DNA of 64,000 bases from Nepenthes gracilis (Eukaryota; Streptophyta; Magnoliopsida; Caryophyllales; Nepenthaceae). The notes beneath the pieces were generated by a model. It saw nothing but the letters and a program-made list of their open reading frames with translations. It ran no database searches and had not been told where the DNA came from. Positions 48,761 through 61,130 of the stretch are shown here, piece after piece (positions within the stretch are counted from its first letter, which is position 1; the number at the start of each line of letters is the position of its first letter). The position numbers and the translations under genes were made by a program. Location: positions 15,494,763 through 15,558,762 of the forward strand of contig BSYO01000023.1 of NCBI GenBank assembly GCA_033239525.1, read 5' to 3'.

Positions 48761-49439
48761 AATTAATGTAATTGATTTAAAAACTGAATTTATTTCAGAT
48801 ATAAAAATATTAAGGAAATAATTTATGTTAGAAAAAAATAATAAACTTAGGCAATAAATTTGAAAACCTTTATAAAAGAAGAAACAAAAGAATATAGGCA
48901 TCTGTGAAAAAAAGATAATGAATTTACTTTACAAAAATTTATCATTTTTTGAATGATTTTTACCATACATAAATAACAAAATAAAAATAAATAAATAAAT
49001 ATAAATGAAAGAATTACTTTAATATGAAAAATTGTGAGTGGACAACAGATTATATTTCTTCATCCTCCCCTTATAGGATTAAAATTAACAAAAGATAATA
49101 TAACTTTCACTGTCACTCCTTTCATAGAAGGTGCCAACAGAGATGGAGATAGTGATACAATTTTCGGATATATTAAAAAGACATATAAATAAAATAATTA
49201 TCAATCTCAATTAATACATAGAATTGTTTAAACAAATAGATAGAGTAGAACATATGATTCCAAATAAGTTGAGATCTACTTGTCAATTTCATATAGCATA
49301 GCACCTTATAGAGTTCACCATTACTAAAAATAGATAAAATACAATTATCTCCCAAGAAAACAGATGTTCTTTTATAACAGCTAACAAAAACATTAAATAA
49401 ATTACCATCCTCATCTACGTCGATACTAAACATAATTAA

Positions 49440-50500
49440 GACCATCCAAATAATAGATTAGTCCCAATCTCAAGAACTTGAAATGGACCAAGAAATAGAA
49501 ATAAATAAAATTAGGAGAAATGCCCTCTCTAGATATTCAACCACAAAAAATTATTATCCATATCCTACTCCACCAAATATCCAATATGAAGAATAAAATC
49601 AATACCCACAAAAAATTTATAATACTAATGCTATCCATGAATGGAATATAGAGGGCAAATACAAATACAAAATCACATGCATGTTACACGACATGGGGAT
49701 CATGTTTGCAGCATATCAAGTTCACAACCAAATTGATGAACATACAGTTGGTAAACTAATAGTTGTAGGATTTACTAGCACATTAAAGTTTTGGTGAAAA
49801 AATATACTAATTGCCACTGAACGTAATTATATTCTAAATCATATAGAAAATATTTAACAAGAAGGACCAGATAGAGAAATCTAATTACTCTTCGTTAAGC
49901 CTTTCTTGGCAATGTTAAAGATGAATTATTAAGTTCTAAATTACTCCTCTCCAACCTTCGATATCCCAATCTTTAATATTTTCGGTGGTATAAGGATCTC
50001 TTTAGTACTCATATCTTTTGCCGTTGTAATTGTAATGAACCCTTATGCAAGTAATGGTTTATTACTGGTGTTCCTACTATCTTTGCTTACCGCATCCTTA
50101 TCAAGGTCATTGAGCTTGGAGGGTAAGGCTATCCAATGGTCCGATATGACGTATGGTCAATTATTTATTTTTATTAGAAAAGAAGGATTATAATTATGTT
50201 AAGAATATAAGAATAATCTATAATAAAAAAATTTAAAACCCAATTAGGATAATTTTGTTACCAATATGGAATAGAGAAGATAAAAGTACATTCTCAACAG
50301 AAATAAAAATATATACAATATATATGGAAACTATATAAATAACAAAACATGTATTATCAATCCAATAAAAAAAAACCATATCAAAAAAACATCAAAAACT
50401 TACCCAAAAGGATTTAAATCAACATATCAACAACAATAATCCAAAATCATATACTGAAAATATAAAAGATCAAGATATAAATCTAATCAATATAAATTAG
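49440..50500 (+). pseudogene. caulimovirid coat protein region
   Basis: The capsid region is recognised by AIHEWNIEGKYKYKI, then MFAAYQVHNQ and GKLIVVGFTSTLKFW (about 49629-49797), followed by a block with WYKDLFSTHIFCR and GVPTIFAYRI (about 49986-50100). After it, lysine-rich sequence (50340-50500) occupies the place of the zinc knuckle, of which no cysteines can be read. Several stops occur. Confidence 0.75.
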
Positions 50501-51159
50501 AAAAAATTATGAATTATTTAAAGATGATAAACAATTATACAATAATTTAACAGCATTATTACTTAGTGATACATAAAAACCTGAGAATGGACTAAGCAAA
50601 AATGAAAACAAATTATTTGAAATTCAAGAAAATGAATCAAGTTGATCTCTTTTTTTCTGAATCAAGCCAAGAAGAAAATATAAATAAATTACAACACTTA
50701 TATGATTGTAAATTACAAATTAATATCTTAAGAACCACAGATAAAAAGAATTTCTATTATATATGATAGACAAAATCGAAGACCCTAATATTAAACGACA
50801 ATATTTACTTAAACTAAAAGATCTTTTAACACAAAAACAAACATATCAAAACCTTGAACCATTTAGTCTAACAAATATATTTGAAAAATATTCCTCTCCA
50901 CCTCTATTTCAATAAGTAACAACAAAAGGTTTATAAAAAAAATAATTAATTAAAAGATAAAGTAAAAGATTTAAAAAATTAATTACAAATAATAAAATTC
51001 AATGCATTACAATTAGGGACAACATTAGCAATAATTGAATCTAAATAAACTCCATTAGAATCAGAAGTAATAGCTCAACTTGATCAACCCTCTACATCTC
51101 AACCACCAATAACTAGACAACCAGATGAATAATACTTACAATTAATAACAAAAATAATT

Positions 51160-51460
51160 TTTTTTTAAAATAGTATGGTTAAATTACTTTAGTAATAAAT
51201 AATGAATATTATTTAAGATTAATAATTTTATTAGATACAAGTACTAACCAAAATTATATTCAAGAAGGATTAATTCCAACCCGATATTATCAAAAATTTA
51301 TATAAAAAAAAATTAAATACTGTCAATTGGTCAAGATTAAATATTTGATATAAATTAACAAATACAGTTATATGCAATCAAAGACATTGTTTTAAATTAA
51401 CCTTTATATTAGTCAAAGATTTATAATAGAATATTATTTTAGGAACCCTTTCTTTACACA
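51160..51460 (+). pseudogene. caulimovirid aspartic protease region
   Basis: The frame reads LLDTSTNQNYIQEGLIPT at about 51225-51285. The active-site D-T-G is D-T-S here. The protease would process the viral polyprotein. Stops follow at once. Confidence 0.75.
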
Positions 51461-51739
51461 AATATACCCCTTTACTACAAAGATAAATATCTACACAAGT
51501 ATTATGTATTAAAATTCCTTTTCCTTTTATACATCTTATTAAACAAAGATAAATACAAGAAGTACAAGCTGCCTCCATCTATAAGCAAATTAATTTAATC
51601 ACCAAAAAAAGCAACAAATACAATATTTATAAGAAGAGATACAAATAACAAATATAAAATAATAATTAAACAACCCACTAATATAAATAAAAATTAGAAA
51701 ATTATAACAAATATTTGAGCAAGAAGTTTGTTCAAAATT

Positions 51740-52826
51740 GTCAACTGTCTTTTTCAACAGAAAACAATATCAAGTGAAATTACCTTTTGAGAAAGATTTT
51801 CGTGAAAGTCAAATTTCTACTAAGGCAAGATCGATTCAAATGAATCAAAAACTCCTAGAATATTGTTAGAAAGAGATTTAAGATTTTCGTAACAAAAATT
51901 TAATCAAACCATCTAAATCTCCTAGAAGCTGCTCTGCATTCTATGTAATGAAAAATGCAGAGAGAGAAAGAGGAGTACCAAAATTAGTAGTTAATTATAA
52001 ACCACTAAATAAAGTTCTTTAATGGATTAGATATCCGATTTTTAATAAAAGAGACTTAATCAACAGATTATACAATAAAAATATCTTTTCAAAATTAGAT
52101 ATAAAATTTGGTTTCTGGCAAATCCAAATTAGTGAAAAAGATATATACAAAACAATATTTATAGTTTCCTTTGAACTTTATGAATAGAGTATAATACCAT
52201 TTGGGCTAGAAAATACTCCTTACGAATTTTAAAATATTATGAACCAAATCTTTAATCCATATACACAATTCATTATAGTTTATATTGATAATATTTTAGT
52301 ATTTTTATATTTCATAGAATAATACTTTACATATTTGTATCAATTCTAAAATATTATTAAACAAAATAGACTTATAGTGTCTTTAAAAATTCTAAGCTAT
52401 TTCAGACAAAAGTCAGATTCTTAGGATTTAATATTTATCAATATATAATGATACTTATTTAAAGATCAATTGAATTTGTTAATAAATTTTCTAATGAATT
52501 TAAGGATAAAAATCAGTTATAGAGATTTTTTAGTTAGCTCAATTACCTTGCAAATTTTATACTCAAACTAAGACAAATCTGTGAATATTTATATCAAAGG
52601 CTTTAGAAAAAACCCCATCCTAGATGGAGGAACATACCAATATAGTCAAGAGTCTTAAACAATTAGTCCAACATTTACCATGTCTAGGCATTTTTTACCT
52701 TAATGTATCTCTTATAGTAGAAATAGATGAATTAGATTTATGATATAGGGGCATTCTTAGACAAAAATTAGAAACAAAAATATATACTCAAATCATACGT
52801 TTTTATTCTAAACACTCAACCAAAGC
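51740..52826 (+). pseudogene. caulimovirid RT and truncated RNase H
   Basis: RT blocks are clear: SCSAFYVMKNAERERGVPK, LVVNYKPLNKVL, IFSKLDIKFGFWQIQI, IPFG and VYIDNILVF (about 51918-52305). The catalytic YIDD is YIDN, and several stop codons lie inside. RNase H follows from about 52440, with VEIDEL near 52720 and FYSKHST at the cut (52800-52824). The text fits caulimovirids rather than LTR retrotransposons, because it is combined with movement and coat regions. Confidence 0.88.
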
Positions 52827-53099
52827 AGGCAGCCCAAGTCTACACCTGGGCAGTGCCACCAAGCTTTACTCACGGGCGAATTCTAAGTTGGGTTAACATA
52901 CACAATGGCCTAGAAGACACTTTTAACGCCCCAAAAACAGAGCGGTCGGCCAACTCGCAAGTCTCTCTGCCCAGTTAGCCGCCAAGAAGTCAAAGAAGCA
53001 AAATACAAAGGCAAGAGCGCGTGACAAATACATGGCTACTTGTATTATTGCTGAATTGAAAGATACATCATTGAATTCAAAAAAATAATAATAAATACA

Positions 53100-55199
53100 A
53101 TCGCAAAAGCTATGGGGGCAGCGATGGCCTTTAGTTGTCTCCGGGCTCCCCCACAAGGCTGTCTCGACACTGTATTGACCGGTTCGATAAATTGATAAGA
53201 TCCACGGGAAAGTTGGGATCAACCAGCCACACAATACGTCGGCTAATGTTGACCCCTTCCCACAACCGCGCCAGCATCATGCCCTCAATCTCGTGGGGGC
53301 GGATACAGAGACTCAAATCATTATCTAGGGTCGCCATTTGCCCAACAAGTTGATCAATGCGCCCTTCAAACGGGCGACCTCAGCTTTTAAACTCAAGTTC
53401 TCCGCCTCCACGCCGGCCAAAACAGCCTCCAAGGCAGCTGTGTCCTCACGGTGCTCAGCTCCCAAAGCCGCCAGCTTAGCATCGAGTCAGGCGATCTCCT
53501 TATCCCTATCAGAGATCACCAAGTCTCTCTGCCTGAGTGCCTTAGCCATTGCGCTCGATACTCTGTCCTCCTGTACAAAAAAGGAAAAGGGGATTAGAAA
53601 GGGCAAATCGAAGGACAAGGCGGGCAACAGAATTATACCTTCCAAATTCTCCGCGCTGGTCTTTCTAGCCTCAAGCCCAGTTCTGTCGCAAACGGCAGTG
53701 AGCCAGAAAGGGGACCCACGTTAGCGGGACTGGCAGCAACCTCAGCCATGAACTCCGCCATGGGATCCTCTGGAGTGTCCTCCCTCCTAGCTGGCTCCCT
53801 GAAAACGGCAGGAGACTCCAAAATCTGCTTCTACTGCTCCGCTAGAATTACCACAACAGGAGAACGAACTAACGGCTCCTGCAGTCCAGGCCCTTCAATG
53901 GGTAGCCCCCGAGTCGACTCCGATAGCGTAGGCTACGCCAGAACAACGCCGCCACTCAGCTTGGTCTTATAGGCCTCAACAGCTGCCTCAACTTCTACCC
54001 TGAAGGCGGCACTAACACCCGCAAAAACGTTCGGCAGAAAGGTAGTCAGGCCCAGAGGACAACGAAGAAGGCGCCACCGAGGCAGCCCTCTTTTGCCTTG
54101 GACTTGGGGGACTTGAATCAGTAAAGCGGGGACCAATAATGTTACCCTTCTTCCTTTTCTTTTTCTGCAAAACCTCTGGCAGCAGGATCCTCAATTTTTG
54201 AACTGGAGACGGAGGCCCCTAGTTGGCCTTCTTCGCCTCTACACGAGAGACCAAATGTTCTCTCCAGAAGTCCCTCAGGTTCTTCTTTATCAGCTCAACC
54301 AGCCACTCCAGGGACACCGTCTCCATCTCCGAAGGCGCCCCCTTGTATACCTTAGGCACTTGACCCCACTCCTTGGGTAAAGGCCAAGACTCTTCCATGT
54401 TAACAAAAAAGAATCGATTCTTCCAGTTAGTGAGGGAGTCGTAAATGGCGGTGCTAATTTTAAGACCGCTACGGGGAGACAAAGAGATCCACTCTGCTCC
54501 CTGCTTGAACTTAAAGATCCCCCTCACTATAGACATCGTCAACAACCTCGAATGTTGACGAAGAAAAATACTGGGGGAGCACAAGTATCTAACGGCATTG
54601 GCGTGAAACTGAGTAATAGGGACCTGGAGCGCCCATAAAATCGACATCAGTTCATTAGGGACTGGAAGGCGGAGCCCACTCCTCAAATGGGCTTCATATA
54701 TGGTCATAAACCCGTGGGCGGCAAAAAGGCTCTATTGTCCTTCCCTGGAATGCGGAAGGCCTTCTCTCGATGAATGTTGAACTCTACATACAGGACTTTC
54801 ACATCGGTTTCTCTTAAAATGGAGGCGATGTCTGCTACAGAAGACTTGGTCAGAGCTAAGGTTTGTGTTTTCTTCACAAAACAAAATAAGGAAGACGAAG
54901 AAGCACGGATGGCACAAGGAATTCAAAATGGAGCAATCAGGTGGTTTAAAAACCCATGTGAACCCGAAACCGTCTCGAAAACCTACGCCATCATTACCGC
55001 CGCATGTCATTTCCCAAGAAGAAAGTTGTTGAATAGAGTACTCTAGCTCATTAAATGCCAGGATCTTGAACGTACCGCGTAGAAACACGTGGCCTGCTTT
55101 TTTGGCTGGGCAACTAAAGACCAACGTTTCCTTCTCCAAGTTACCTGAAAACTTCCAAGAACGGTCAATGAATCCGGTCAATATTTTGGAAGCTCTCAA
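53100..55199 (-). pseudogene. Tat antisense gene, putative gypsy-type transposon domain
   Basis: Read against the element. An upstream part (about 54720-54850) gives AFRIPGKDNRAFLPPTG. The main block (54219-54707) gives MTIYEAHLRSGLRLPVPNEL, then FKFKQGAEWISLSPRSGLKI, NWKNRFFFVN and WPLPKEWG, the domain known in plants as putative gypsy type transposon (Pfam Transposase_28). A proline- and charge-rich middle follows, then a coiled coil at about 53335-53540 (LAALGAEHREDTAALEAV), and a C-terminus with MMLARLWEGVNISRR (53131-53337). Several frame changes separate the parts, some of which may be introns. Function is unknown. Confidence 0.75.
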
Positions 55200-55301
55200 G
55201 GCACCTTTTCAGAAGGGCAACAACTCCACCAACAGAAACAAGCGCATTCCATCATTAACATGCTGGAGGCCAGAATTTTGACTACCAGTATGGGAAGCTA
55301 G

Positions 55302-56384
55302 TGATGGGTAGGCCCATAACCGGCAGGCCCAATAAAAAAAGCGGCTCAAAGTCCAGAGAGGCCCAGACGCACGTTAGACGGTCAACGCGCACGTTAGACG
55401 GGCCAGACCGCCCGGCGCACAAACAAACGGCCGAAATGCTCCCTCAAGACAGTCAATATTTATGTTGACCGAAAATACTGTAGCAGCAGGCCGCGAAAAG
55501 AAGTTAAACCTAATACGGGCCAGGCCCATTTTGGCGGCCATCCCGTTACAGAAAAGTAACAATCCTTTCCCTGATTACACGCTTTCCTTAAAGTCGATCT
55601 CTTTTAAAAGGACAACAACGGATTCAGTGCTTTTCCCATGATGAAGGCACCAAATTCTCTCTCCTAGCCAACAATGGAGTCTAACGGTCATAAAAACATG
55701 AAAGGAAGGTAAATAATCTGGAGATCTGTTACACCGCTGAGAAAGGAAATGATCCATCAAATCACGCCAGTCATGCCCACCAACTCAGAGAATGCTGCCC
55801 AGCACCAGGCCAAGGATCACGCCTTCCTAGCCGAGGAAGGTCGCATGCCCCACTGTCTATATAAGCCTAGAGTCTCCACTCTGAAAGACAAGCTTTCTAA
55901 GACAACAGACGCTTTCTGATATAATCTGAACCACGAACGCAAACAGTGCTTAAGCATACTTTCTCTTAAACGCTCACCTTCCAATCCCACTCAAAGCCTC
56001 CAGATCACAGAGTCTTCTCCTGCTCTCTGAGAACCGTCCTCCAAAGCTTCCGCGCTTTCGGGACATAGCTTCCACTCGTTCTTCGTGAACATCGAGTCAG
56101 AAATCATACTCTCAACGAGTCACGAGAACGACTCTACATCTACAGGCCAACACTCTCGCCAATCTCATTCTCGTTCTCTCTTTTACTTACCAGCTTACCT
56201 TCTAAAGTTCGAAAGCTTGTTACTGACTTGTGCGTCGGAGTGTTTTCGGTGGGACAACCTCCCGCCAGCACCTGACCTCTTATTTATCGTTGTGGTGTGC
56301 AGGATTCAGACTCAGCGAATGGAGCCGGATCGAATCAACCACCCGAATCCGAAACTGTTCGAAGTCTGATCCAGGTACGCATCA
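55302..56384 (+). repeat. 3' LTR of the Tat fragment
   Basis: It starts TGATGGGTAGGCCC after the purine-rich atgggaagctag and ends TACGCATCA, the same end as the LTR at 57904. A TATA box tatataag lies at 55858-55865. The TGCGTCGGAGTG block at 56230 is shared with the other Tat LTRs. Confidence 0.85.
55858..55865 (+). promoter_or_regulatory. TATA box of the Tat LTR
   Basis: tatataag in the context tctatataagcctagag, followed by a CT- and AC-rich leader, as in plant LTR promoters. Confidence 0.65.
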
Positions 56385-57239
56385 ATTATCATGGAAAAGT
56401 TTTGTTCGAGCAAAAATTAGCACAAAATTGGGAAAAAAAAATCCCAATCGACACATCTCAAATTTCACTCAAATGAAATATCATGTGGTACATTTTGCTA
56501 GTAACAGAAATGAAAGACACGTCCAACATAATCAAGCACAATAATTACCTGCCATTAGATGGTCGCTGGTCCTTGCTAAGAAAGAATAGAAGTTGAGATA
56601 AGGGGAGCCAATGTCAAACGCATGGGAGGAAGAAGGGTAAGGTTTTGTGTTTTTTTCTTTTTTTTTTTTTTTTTTTTCTTGGGGGGGGGGAGGGGATGGA
56701 GTTATTAGGGTGGCAATACCAAGAGGATTAAATGTAGTGGTCTGTAAACAATTGGAGGGGGGTCTTGGATTCTTCGTGACGGATTTTCAATGTGAGAATA
56801 GGAATTCATAACACCAGCTTCCGCGAATCAGAACTTTAAAAGCTGTCAACTATTCCCACAACCACATCCCCATGATCACTGATTACGCTCATCTATAATC
56901 TATTATACCCTGCTGTGTGTTCTATAACTACTAAAAACTTATAAGTAAGGATGAATTTTATAAGATTATTATCTATTCCAAACTAGGACAAATATTTAAC
57001 AAAATTATCTATTTCAAACATGGTTTATTAATGTCGTATAATACCGGCTTATATTTCTGACCTCTATGTCAACCCCTGACTACAAGAAACCGTGGAAATG
57101 GTGATTTTTAATTTTTGTCCATTCTCTTTTCCATGACATGATATTTGCTCTTCAAAGGGTATGTTATAATTTTGTTGAATATGGTCTAAAATAAGATCGA
57201 TCTAACCTAATGAAATATAAAACCCATAAATTGCAAGTT
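56385..57239. other. unexplained sequence with a T- and G-homopolymer tract
   Basis: It does not match the elements on either side and is not strongly AT-biased at first. A run of T (about 56651-56680) is followed by ten G and then aGGGG (to 56695). No open frame or known motif is seen. A host remnant or an unrecognised element is possible. Confidence 0.4.
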
Positions 57240-57904
57240 CATAGAAGAATATAAAACAACCAAGTTGTTTAGCCCTGAATGGAGGAGAATTAGAAAATTT
57301 TCCAAACACCCAACCCACAAAATGATTGAAATACCAAAGATCGATACACTTAATGGCCCAGTAGAAGACTAAAGTAGGCATTAATCCTGATAAATAGTTA
57401 CTTAAATCATATGATAAATGACCACATTAAATAGATAGTTATAGCCACTAATTGATATGTATTAAATATTGAATGGTTACAAAATTTGGATAACTTATTT
57501 AATGCTACAATTGATGGGCAATCACACTACTTCCAAATTGCTATATTAATTAATAATAAAGTTATAAATCTGTCAATTTTTTTCAATCAATATAGACTGG
57601 AATCCGAAAGTCAATAAGGCAAGTACTGAGCTCTCACTTCAATATACTTGCATCCTTCCATGAGAACAGAGCCAAGTTCTCTAATCCAAATAACTTTTCT
57701 CGCTTATACTCATCTCCAAAATCCTTATTATCTTTTATTCTTATAGAAAAATTTTTAACTTGAGTATTGAAGGATATTTTGAAAAATAAGTCATATATCC
57801 TCTTATCTCTTATCAATTATTGTGGTGTATAGAATTCAAATTAAATGGTTCAAAGGTCTAATTTAATGTATTCAAATAACAATTTAGATCTTAAATACGC
57901 ATCA
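57240..57904 (+). repeat. 5' LTR of the last Tat element (start uncertain)
   Basis: It ends TACGCATCA, identical to the end of the LTR at 56384, and shares gtggtgta(t/c)ag ahead of the end (57822 and 56291). The start could not be fixed; the given value is a rough guess. Confidence 0.55.
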
Positions 57905-57924
57905 TTAGTGCCGTTTACAGAAAC
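57905..57924 (+). other. primer binding site of the last Tat element
   Basis: TTAGTGCCGTTTACAGAAAC follows the LTR end and parallels TTGGCGCCATTTGTGGGAAC at 26471. Confidence 0.7.
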
Positions 57925-57949
57925 TCGAGGTTAAGCCATCTATCCTTAC

Positions 57950-59080
57950 TTGATCGAATTTCACTTGCCTGAAAATGATTCACATTCCTAGCCAAGCAAA
58001 ATGGTGACCACCTAGGCACAAAGTCAAGTAAGTCAACTACTGAAGAATGTCATCACTCATGACCTCAACCTAAAAGAGTGTAGCCACAAAGATGCTCATT
58101 TGATAGTAAATCTGAATGTGGAAGCCTTAGTAGCCTAGATCAACAGTATGTCTTAGATGTTGAAGCTTTTATGGGACAAGATCGAGGGCAAAACAAAAAG
58201 AGCGATTGCCCTCCACTCACAAACCGCAACTTTAAGGAGAAGGTTGAGAGGAACAAAGGTTGTCTTGAAGGGAGCCCATCATCACTCGAAGATTCTAGCA
58301 ACACTTGAGGCATCTCTTCGAACTAATCCTTCTTGGCTCAAAGGAAGGTTGAACTTTGAAGCTAGGAAAGAAAGTTTTGAGTGATAAAATCCATGGTACA
58401 CCCAGGATTTTAAACAACCATCAATCCTGGAGGAAGGGTCATGCATAACATACCTAATGTCCTTTTGGTAAAACAGGTGTCACGTATATCCACTAATCAC
58501 TCAGAATTAAAGATATTCCTCAATACTAAAAGAGTTGATTTCATAATTGAAGTGAAGGAAAGAATAAAACAAATTGAACATGAAGTTTTTGGGGGAACAC
58601 TACTGGTCAAACGATTGAATTGGGTTGTATACCATTTACCTTAAAGATTAATAGTCATTGGCTCCCTTTTAAATTTAAAATGCAAATCTTGGAGTCCTGT
58701 AATAAAAGTACTAATCTAATGGATTATCTAGACAACTTCCGAATGTTGCTAGGTTTTCAAAACTTAAAAGATGTCACACTATACTTTCATTTTCCTTAAA
58801 CCTTAAAGAGAGATGTGAGAATTTGTTCTATAAGTTAGGACTGCATTCTCTTCGATCATTTTAGAAGTTGGCATATCAATTCTTATCGCAATTCGCCTCT
58901 AGTTAGAATGAAGGAATGTAAATGGGGTACCTTGTTAGGATTTGATAGGCTCTAAATGGGACCCTGAAACATTTTCTGGCTATATCTAATGCCATTGCCA
59001 TAGAAATCTTGAAGTTCACCAATAAGGTAAACTTAAATGCCTTCCTAGTCACAATTGAACCGGGTGACTTTTTTTAATAT
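57950..59080 (+). pseudogene. Tat gag
   Basis: The variable N-terminal part is seen at 58157-58640. The conserved retrotransposon gag core begins at about 58670 with LNFKMQILESCNKSTNLMDY, then LDNFRMLLGFQNLKDV, and ends near 59070 with AFLVTIEPGD, the usual close of this domain. In intact relatives gag forms the particle around element RNA. Frames change at least three times and stops occur after FHFP and elsewhere. Confidence 0.75.
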
Positions 59081-59639
59081 TTAGTTCAGTAGGAACCAAA
59101 GACTTTCTTATAGATGAAAACCATCACCCATTCATATATCGTGGTCAATAAGGCTAACAACGATAAACAGCTAGAGCACTTGGATTATGAGCACTAGTTG
59201 GTGTCAAATGGTGGAAAGAAGAGAAATTGTGAAAGCTCTTCCATTCAGGATTATAGGAAGTAGCATATAATAGAGTCAAACATACATAAAGAGTACAAGT
59301 TGCTGAACCTCATGCTACCAAATGACACCCAAACAAATGTTTTGATGCAAATATAGAGTGAGAAGTTTCTAAGGTGGCTTAAATCAATTAAGAACCTAAA
59401 GGGAAACAATTCTTCTAAGTATTATTTCTACCATTGATCTCTAGGATTTAATATCAAAGACTGCCAAATACTATTAAAAAATTGAGACCCTAATATAAAA
59501 GGGATGCCTCAATAGATGTCTACAAAATTTTGGATCCACCTCGGATAATAATAAACATTATATGGAGTCATTAGACCAACCATGTAATCAAGTGATGGTC
59601 AGAGTTATAAATATGCTGCAAGGCTCTAGTTCATCATGA

Positions 59640-60080
59640 AGAGACTTTCATCAACAAAAAAAGAAATTAGGGGTAGAAAATGATGTCATTAGTTTTAATA
59701 ATGATGATATGGTATATGTAATCTCTTCTTATTTTGATCTTCTTATTGTGTCATCACTCATTTTCAATGGAATCTATGACTATCAATTGAAACTAATCTT
59801 TATTGAAAATAATAACTTAAGAAATATTCTCTACTTTAATATATTCATTAAAATAGGGCTTAAAAACCACCAAATGGAACCATTGGATGGCCTATTGTAT
59901 GGGCTAGATAACAAATTAGTTCAAATAAAAGGAAATGTATAACTGGAAGTTATGTTAGAACATATCTAAAAATGTCCTTACATATAGTAATCTTCCTAGT
60001 TGAAGATTACCCCTAGGTTTAAAATGCCATACTGAGATTGAGATGTTTAACAACTTTCATAGTGATCACTTCAATCGTAC
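59640..60080 (+). pseudogene. Tat aspartic protease
   Basis: A 77-codon frame (59709-59942) holds the domain. Where relatives carry the active-site aspartate and glycine (D-x-G-S-S), this copy reads IENNNLRNIL, so the catalytic residue is gone. The following KNHQMEPLDGLLYGLDN and, after a stop, FLVEDYP and NAIL fit the rest of the domain. Confidence 0.7.
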
Positions 60081-60239
60081 ATTTTAAAAAAAAAAAAGCT
60101 TTCAATTAGATGTGGAATTGGCAAAGTCAGAGAAGATCAAATTATGGAATAAGTTATTATTTATTGTTGATAAATTGTACAGCTCCTCCTTAGCTAGTCT
60201 AAGAATTTGACCTTCAAGATGAGAACTCCTCATCCCGAA

Positions 60240-61130
60240 GAATTACCTCTCTAAATTCTTGTGAACCCAACAAATCCAGATAAATTTATCCAAATTAGAG
60301 ATTTGTTGAGTCCAAATTTGAAAAATAGGTTAATTATGTTTTTATGAAATAACTCAGACGTCTTCGCTTAGACATCAGCTGATATACCAGGTATATCAAC
60401 CAAAATGAAGGTTCATAAGCTGTGCCTCATACCAGGGCATAGACTGGTCAGAAAAAAAGGTGAAACCATTCCATAGAAAAACTCATTGCCATCTGTAAAG
60501 AGGTTAAGAAATTGATTGATACTAAATTCATTAGAGAAGTGTACTATTTAGATTGGTTATCCAATGTCATCCTTATGAAGAATAGTAATGAAAAATGAAT
60601 GATGTGTGTCAACTTTCTTGATATGCATAAAGAATGTCAAACAGTTAGCTTTCTATTGGCAACGATCAACTATTTGGTAGACTCAACGTCTGAAAATCAA
60701 CTATTAAGCTTTATGGATGCTTATTCTAGATATAATTAGATCCAAATGAATTTAACAGATGAGAAAATATCCTCGTTCATGACAGATCATGAAACTTATT
60801 GCTATAAAGTAATGCTATTCGGATTGAAGAATGTTGAAGTAACATATCAAAGGTTAGTGAATAAAATGTTCAAGTGTCAAATTTGATGAAAAATGGAGGT
60901 ATATATAGATAACTTACTCGTCAAAAGTATACTAATCGATGACCATATTTATGATCCGGCTGAGATATTTGAACTACTTAGAGTATACCAAATGAAGTCA
61001 AATTTAACCGAATGCATATTTGGATAACTTTTGATAAGTTTTTGGGGATCATTATCTCACAACGAGGAATAGAAGCGAAGTAAGAGAAGATCAAATTTAC
61101 AAAGGCTCAGTATACTCAAGCAAAGAAAGT
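60240..61130 (+). pseudogene. Tat reverse transcriptase
   Basis: Blocks in order: NSDVFA and ADIPGIS (about 60350-60395), HKLCLIPGH (60415), MMCVNFLDMHK (60599), LVDSTSENQLLSFMDAYSRY (60676-60737), CYKVMLFGLKN (60800) and YIDNLLVKS (60903-60930). The catalytic YIDD motif is YIDN. Stops and frame changes are scattered throughout, so the enzyme is dead. The wording is that of the Tat lineage, consistent with the LTR and primer site. Confidence 0.85.

Larger units (their letters stand above)
47291..52826 (+). mobile_element. endogenous caulimovirid (plant pararetrovirus) fragment, rearranged
   Basis: The plus strand carries, in order, movement protein, coat protein, aspartic protease, RT and RNase H regions, the Caulimoviridae layout. 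All are broken by stops and frameshifts. A 232-bp piece at its left end is an inverted copy of the coat-protease linker. The right end is cut inside RNase H by a Tat fragment. Such inserts arise by accidental integration, since these viruses have no integrase. The genus cannot be assigned safely from this copy. Confidence 0.85.
52827..56384 (+). mobile_element. Tat-lineage element, 3' end only (antisense gene and LTR)
   Basis: It holds a minus-strand antisense gene, a polypurine tract and a full LTR, but no gag or pol. The left edge lies inside the pararetrovirus RNase H region. It is markedly GC-richer and less decayed than its neighbours. The LTR family is shared with the element that begins near 57240. 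Confidence 0.8.

Noticed and set aside
47291..52826. Ty3/gypsy element instead of a pararetrovirus
   Set aside because: Movement and coat regions precede protease and RT, no integrase is present, and the RT wording fits Caulimoviridae.
53338..53724. Plus-strand frame of 128 codons rich in Ala, Ser and Lys
   Set aside because: It is the complement of the coiled-coil part of the antisense gene. The minus-strand reading has heptad structure and fits the family layout.
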